A stretch of DNA of 64,000 nucleotides from Sipunculus nudus (taxonomy: Eukaryota; Annelida; Sipuncula; Golfingiida; Sipunculidae), in the NCBI GenBank assembly GCA_026874595.1, contig CM049314.1, positions 38,419,229 to 38,483,228 of the forward strand. The letters are read 5' to 3'. Shown here one piece after another: positions 61,756 through 64,000 of this stretch; position 1 is the stretch's first letter; each line of letters opens with the position of its first letter. The notes under the pieces are model-generated. The model saw nothing but the letters and a program-made list of their open reading frames with translations, ran no database searches and was not told the origin of the DNA. The position numbers were made by a program, and so were the translations under genes.

Positions 61756-64000
61756 AGGCAATCTTTTGCAATTGACCTAAAATATCAATCTATAATTATT
61801 GAAATCGGATTCCTTGACCCAGAAAACCTAAGTATACATATATCACACTTTATATTTAAGATATTGGAACATAAATCTAATTTCTTCATATACCTTATTA
61901 TATATTGAAAATTTCGGCATGCAAAGTCAAACTTATTATCAATCCAATATGATTTTGCTTCAGACTCACTTAGAATATTCTAATGTAAAGAGAGACATTC
62001 AAAATAACTGTTGAACTCCTGTTCAGAAAAATTACCTTTTTTTGTGGTAATTATCAATAAAATATTGTAATACACCTGCTGAGATTCTAAGGTATCTGTA
62101 CTCTTTATGTCATGTTCCACAAATCGTAACTAAGCCTGCACTGAAATATGTTTTGAATTATGACATAATTTGATCAAAAGTATCTGTGTTGTATTCCTTC
62201 AGCTTGACTATAAAAAAAGGCGCATCGCAAGATAGTTTTGCTCATACATTGCTGATTTTACGCAGAAACAGCTTCCTCATTATATATTCAAAATGGAAGC
62301 CTATTTGGTCAAAATTACCAAATATCGAATGACAGGCACATTCATACTGGGAAACGACAGCATTAGCTAATAAATATTACTTCATAATTGTTATTTGACA
62401 TATGACGATTGATAAAAATATGTAAAACAATAACTAAATAAATTACTTCAACGCAACCATCCGTGAGATGGAAAGTGCCGCGAATAGTTATAATAAATAT
62501 TTGTACAATCCATAGAAAATATATGGTTATATTAAATATATATTATAATATATTTTCTTTTATTATACTATACAAACACACACATAGATAGAGAGAGATA
62601 TCATAAATATGGTACCAATCTTAGACCTGGTGTTTGTCAGACAAAGAATGTTATAGAGAGATATGTAATAAAAGAGGTACATGCAGTTTTGTGAAAAGGA
62701 TGATAACCACAAACACATTTCATACTTTTAAGAGAAATTCGGTCCACCTGTGTTCGCAATGTTCTGAAACCTCGTTGCGTATAATAATGTGCTACACCTC
62801 ATTTTAAAGGTTATTGTTCCCTCAGTAACATGGCCGATATTAGAATAAATTATTTTTAATGTACACATATTTGTTTTAATGTTTTTTTCTTGTGTATTCT
62901 GATATGAGCGGAGGCTATCACCGAAAACAGCCTAACTGCTTTTGGCAAAGACTGGATTTTCTTTGTGGCCATCTCAAGCCCAGAATTAAGCCGATTTAAG
63001 GGCTTCCGTGCATATGAATTACCTTGCTGTCAAGGTTTTATACAAGTTTGCGCTGGCATTAGATAAAGGCTCTTACCCACGTGTGAAAAACACATGACTC
63101 TGGCTCGCTTTACGAAAAGGAGAGGTTCCATCCAGGAGGATTAAAGACAAAACAAGATACCCATTTCAGGAAAAGGTTAGGGTTTGGATGAGGGCGAACG
63201 TACCAGTCCTCAAAATTGGTCTCTTAATTTAAGAAAAGGTTGCAGCTGAAAAGGGGGACCGACCACCTGGAATTCCCTTTGGTCTCTGCTTTTGCTACCA
63301 ACAAGGTATGCATATTTCCGTTTCTTTCTTCAGGAACAGTTTCCTTGCCCTTCAACGTACATTTAATTCATCTTTCATGTCTTCTTTCTCCAATTAAATA
63401 ACCGGTTAAGATAAGCTATGTTGAATTATTGTCTTCCTCACATTAACCTGTACTTTAAACGTCTAAAAAAAATATTAACCAATCAAAAATCATCGCGTCC
63501 AATTTCAGTTCGCAAAATAATGTAAACATTACCAGTGACCAGGTCTTCAAGGTCAACATACCGGTGTATGACTTTCCGAAGCGACTAGAATATCACTCAC
63601 GCAGGGTTTCAATGAGGCTATAAGTGTATATGGACGATATGATATTTAGGATTCATGAAATGATATGATATGAGATCTCTCCAACCTGATCATGCTTTTT
63701 TTATTGTTTTGGACATTCATAAATATCACATTTTTGGAGAAATTGCGGCAAGTTTGGTCGTTTATTGTACGGTGTGTGATATCAAATGTCATTCTTGTCA
63801 GAAACCCATTATGTCTGCCAGGTATCCACCTTAGAAATCCTTTCTTCAGTGCAGTTTCTGTGATTTGTTTACTGTTGGTCCCTTTTAGCGAATGTTTTTT
63901 TGTCGCATTTTTGACCTGACAGAAATCAAAATGTGGTCACCAGGTAGCCATTTTAAATTCCTTTGAACATATTATCTCAAGAAATGTTAAAGTTAATGCA
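58390..64000. other. no gene seen
   Basis: I found no ADH exon 2 signature (GICHSD), zinc-lobe exon or other family motif on either strand. It holds AT-rich, mostly unique-looking sequence and one (AT)n run. Confidence 0.5.
61712..61752. repeat. (AT)n microsatellite
   Basis: An uninterrupted AT dinucleotide run. Confidence 0.95.

Noticed and set aside
49062-64000. Search for further ADH-C exons
   Set aside because: No region matched the GICHSD, GHE, four-cysteine or GAGGLG exons on the plus strand, so nothing was assigned.

Overview
This window looks like nuclear DNA from an invertebrate, most likely a mollusc and probably a bivalve. It is AT-rich and has small GT-AG-spliced exons scattered among large introns. 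It also has tRNA-headed SINEs, MITE-like inverted repeats, many (AT)n tracts and a hammerhead ribozyme. The phylum is an inference; no marker gene fixes it. No rRNA gene, functional tRNA gene, CRISPR array or operon is visible.

The only clear genes are three members of the zinc-dependent medium-chain alcohol dehydrogenase (MDR) family. ADH-A lies on the minus strand from 11747 back to 1484, in ten coding exons (369 codons). ADH-B lies on the plus strand from 29887 to 38053, in ten coding exons (373 codons), and is fully intact. ADH-C is represented by its first coding exon only (48957-49061, plus); its other exons are not found in the remaining 15 kb. ADH-A and ADH-B diverge head to head. Coding exons 3 to 10 have identical lengths in both (51, 142, 161, 110, 64, 119, 150 and 108 bp), so they arose by gene duplication. 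ADH-A has a damaged donor site after exon 7, so it may be a recent pseudogene or use a cryptic donor.

The 18 kb between ADH-A and ADH-B is accessory DNA. A decayed P-element/THAP9-type transposon with about 150-bp terminal inverted repeats lies at about 12060-17610. A diverged direct duplication (about 17607-18420 against 18767-20925) is interrupted by a 0.77-kb MITE. SINE copies lie at 21.3-23.1 kb. A recent 3.9-4.0 kb tandem duplication (23313-27222 and 27223-31238) carries the ADH-B promoter region and first coding exon twice. The upstream exon copy has lost its start codon and its 3' splice site.

Inside ADH-B, intron 3 holds a SINE head and intron 5 holds a hammerhead ribozyme motif between two (AT)n tracts. 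Intron 8 holds two inverted-repeat elements. Downstream there is a 4.9-kb structure (41650-46527) made of one repeat twice direct and twice inverted. Another SINE lies at 47.0 kb. A 1-kb dispersed repeat occurs at 49.4 and 57.5 kb. From 58.4 to 64 kb I see no gene.
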